A stretch of DNA of 64,000 nt from Peribacillus saganii (GTDB lineage: Bacteria > Bacillota > Bacilli > Bacillales > DSM-1321), in contig NZ_QVTE01000026.1 in NCBI RefSeq assembly GCF_003429095.1, positions 1-64,000 on the forward strand, written 5' to 3'. The notes under the pieces are model-generated. The model saw only the letters and a list, made by a program, of their open reading frames with translations, did no database searches and was not told the origin of the DNA. Position 1 is the stretch's first letter. Each line of letters opens with the position of its first letter. A program made the translations under genes and the position numbers. Of this stretch, positions 62,210-64,000 are shown in pieces.

Positions 62210-62428
62210 ATGATAAAAATTTTGTCGGCGCTTGTATTGCCTGCATTGCTCGTTATGCTTTTTGCGAGAGTCACCTTTAATCAATTTGTGGGCTTGGCTT
62301 TGACTGTGGCCTTAATTGCTGCATCTGTTTATAAGGGCTATACAGACAGCTGGCTATTAATCATTCTTGATGCATTTTCGCTTACGTTAGGGTTTTGGCT
62401 TTCAGCTAAGATTTTGAATAGAACGTAA
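62210..62428 (+). CDS. csbA: CsbA family membrane protein
   Basis: 72 residues with two to three membrane segments: MIKILSALVLPALLVMLFARVTFNQFVGLALTVALIAASVYKGYTDSWLLIILDAFSLTLGFWLSAKIL. Matches CsbA (DUF2198), a sigma-B-dependent small membrane protein of unknown function in B. subtilis, which also lies directly before uvrBA. AAAAAAGGAGCTATTTT precedes the ATG. A good sigma-B promoter was not found here; a TATAAT at 62156 is the only clear element. Confidence 0.92.
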   Translation: MIKILSALVLPALLVMLFARVTFNQFVGLALTVALIAASVYKGYTDSWLLIILDAFSLTLGFWLSAKILNRT

Positions 62429-62811
62429 TAATAACGTGCAATTTGTTTGATGGATCACAGATATATCCATCTCTTCTTTTTTCTGGCTTTATGTTGGCCC
62501 TATGCATCTATTTGTCTTAGGCGTTTTTATAAAAAAATCCTCGAATGAATGTTCGCGTATTATTGGTTTCTTACATTGGGTATATGGTAGAATGAGTATA
62601 TAGTCTCTGGTTACAGGGCTATAAATAAACTACGGCTCTGCTTTTCCGACTATGCGCCGGAATTCGCCGAGTTTTTTTCTTGTAAGGATATTTATTGCGG
62701 GCGTGTGCAGATTCGCCTGATTATATATATATTGAATTGATGATTATAGGCAATGGCTGCGGATCATTATTCAGATTGGTTTAAAATCTATTTGCTTAGG
62801 AGGCTTGCCCG
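62429..62811 (+). other. csbA-uvrB intergenic region and uvrB leader
   Basis: 382 nt. Contains the LexA box (62542-62555), a probable -10 TAGAAT (62588-62593) and a leader of ~210 nt with a GC-rich segment (62630-62675) that ends in TTTTTTTCTT. The GC-rich stretch forms only weak hairpins by eye, so attenuation is a possibility, not a call. No gene seen. Confidence 0.55.
62542..62555. promoter_or_regulatory. LexA (SOS) box of uvrBA
   Basis: CGAAT-GAAT-GTTCG, one mismatch from the Bacillus LexA consensus CGAAC-N4-GTTCG, placed just upstream of the TAGAAT -10. uvrBA is an SOS operon in B. subtilis. Confidence 0.85.
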
Positions 62812-64000
62812 TTGAAAAATGAATTTGAATTGGTTTCAAAGTATTCCCCCTCTGGGGATCAACCGGAAGCTATTCGTAAAATAGTAGAAGGAATAAGAGA
62901 AGGGAAGCGGCACCAAACATTGCTGGGGGCAACAGGTACCGGAAAAACCTTCACGATGTCCAATGTAATTAAGGAAATTAACAAGCCAACGCTTGTAATT
63001 GCCCACAATAAAACCCTGGCTGGGCAGCTTTACAGCGAGTTTAAAGAGTTCTTCCCGAATAATGCTGTAGAGTATTTTGTCAGCTATTATGATTATTTTC
63101 AGCCGGAGGCATATGTTCCTTCTACCGATACATTTATCGAAAAGGATTCTAGCGTCAATGACGAAATTGATAAGCTGCGCCACTCTGCAACATCTTCTCT
63201 ATTTGAACGGAAAGATGTCATCGTCATTGCAAGCGTTTCGTGTATTTATGGTCTCGGTTCTCCGGAAGAATATCGGGAAATGGTTGTGTCGCTAAGAACC
63301 GGAATGGAAATCGAACGGAACGCGCTTCTTCATAAGCTGGTTGATATTCAGTATGAACGGAATGACATTGATTTTCAGCGAGGAACCTTCCGCGTCCGCG
63401 GCGATGTAGTGGAGATTTTCCCTGCCTCCCGCGATGAACGCTGTCTCCGGGTCGAATTCTTTGGTGATGAAATCGATCGTATCCGGGAAGTAGATGCCCT
63501 GACTGGCGAGATTATGGGTGAGCGTGATCATGTCGCCATTTTCCCGGCATCCCACTTCGTAACCCGTGAAGAAAAAATGCGCAAGGCGATTGAAAATATT
63601 GAAAAGGAACTGGAGGAGCGATTAGCTGAGCTCAGGGAAGATGAGAAACTGCTGGAAGCCCAGCGTCTTGAACAGAGAACCCGCTATGATCTCGAAATGA
63701 TGAGAGAAATGGGCTTTTGCTCTGGGATTGAAAATTATTCCCGCCACCTGACGCTCAGGCCTCCAGGTTCCACTCCGTACACCTTAATAGATTATTTTCC
63801 AGAAGACTTTTTACTGGTTGTAGACGAGTCCCATGTTTCACTTCCGCAAATCCGCGGAATGTATAATGGCGACCAGGCAAGAAAGCAGGTTCTGGTTGAT
63901 CATGGTTTCCGTCTGCCATCTGCACTGGATAACAGGCCGCTCCGTTTTGGAGAATTTGAAGAAAAAGTCAAGCAGGCTGTATATGTTTCCGCGACTCCTG
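62812..64000 (+). CDS. uvrB: Excinuclease ABC subunit B (5' part, continues past the window)
   Basis: 396 codons are visible; the usual length is about 660. The TTG start with AGGAGG at 8-nt spacing gives [53 protein letters not shown], with Walker A GATGTGKT. The beta-hairpin region [44 protein letters not shown] and [44 protein letters not shown] (helicase motif II and following) are intact. UvrB verifies damage and loads UvrC in nucleotide excision repair. uvrA should follow outside the window. Confidence 0.98.
   Translation, partial: MKNEFELVSKYSPSGDQPEAIRKIVEGIREGKRHQTLLGATGTGKTFTMSNVIKEINKPTLVIAHNKTLAGQLYSEFKEFFPNNAVEYFVSYYDYFQPEAYVPSTDTFIEKDSSVNDEIDKLRHSATSSLFERKDVIVIASVSCIYGLGSPEEYREMVVSLRTGMEIERNALLHKLVDIQYERNDIDFQRGTFRVRGDVVEIFPASRDERCLRVEFFGDEIDRIREVDALTGEIMGERDHVAIFPASHFVTREEKMRKAIENIEKELEERLAELREDEKLLEAQRLEQRTRYDLEMMREMGFCSGIENYSRHLTLRPPGSTPYTLIDYFPEDFLLVVDESHVSLPQIRGMYNGDQARKQVLVDHGFRLPSALDNRPLRFGEFEEKVKQAVYVSATP

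Overview
The window is one continuous stretch of a Bacillaceae (Bacillus sensu lato) chromosome. The family-level call rests on gene order and style: flagellin/flaG-fliD-fliS-fliT, hpf, secA, prfB, yvjA-like, cccB, ftsEX, ctpB, minJ, csbA and uvrB are all on the + strand in the same order as the hag-to-uvrB region of Bacillus subtilis. Ribosome binding sites are strong GGAGG types with frequent TTG/GTG starts, and the recognisable promoters belong to sigma-D, sigma-B, sigma-H and LexA classes. The genus cannot be fixed from the window.

Layout. (1) 1-8.7 kb, surface and filament proteins: the end of an Ig-like repeat protein, a flagellin with a zinc-metalloprotease domain in its middle (flagellinolysin), and a 1965-residue fibronectin-III repeat protein preceded by a cyclic-di-GMP-I riboswitch. 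(2) 8.9-12.2 kb, flaG-fliD-fliS-fliT from a sigma-D promoter. (3) 12.3-19.7 kb, a second sigma-D unit: a repeat-expanded FliK/YlqG-like protein, a stand-alone FlhB C-terminal-like protein (YlqH type), a second FliS, an 857-residue flagellin and a YaaR-family gene. (4) 19.9-25.5 kb, three secreted proteins, two carrying S-layer homology domains and one of these also a von Willebrand A domain. (5) 25.6-35.4 kb, hpf with overlapping sigma-B/sigma-H promoters, an HD-GYP-like protein, a gamma-glutamyltransferase, a split chromate transporter, sinR-like regulator, secA, and prfB with its programmed frameshift. (6) 35.6-41.5 kb, a pilin, dsdA, YitT family, cytochrome c551, tag with a threonine-aldolase remnant, and a GNAT protein. 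(7) 41.9-48.4 kb, ftsE-ftsX, an M23 murein hydrolase, ctpB, minJ, and a HesB-like selenoprotein read through an in-frame UGA. (8) 48.6-64 kb, a mixed accessory segment (zinc metallopeptidase, IS630-type element, Spo0E-like peptide, BenE transporter, dehydrogenases, NlpC/P60 hydrolase, subtilisin-like protease, SH3b amidase) followed by csbA and the start of uvrB under a LexA box.

Six copies of a structured interspersed repeat (up to 300 bp) occur between 30.7 and 62.1 kb, three of them directly abutting or entering the 3' end of a minus-strand gene.

The observations most worth following up are the HesB-like selenoprotein with a candidate SECIS hairpin, the c-di-GMP riboswitch in front of the giant FN3 protein, the proteolytic flagellin, and the sigma-D unit pairing a private FliK-like ruler, mini-FlhB, FliS and a giant flagellin.
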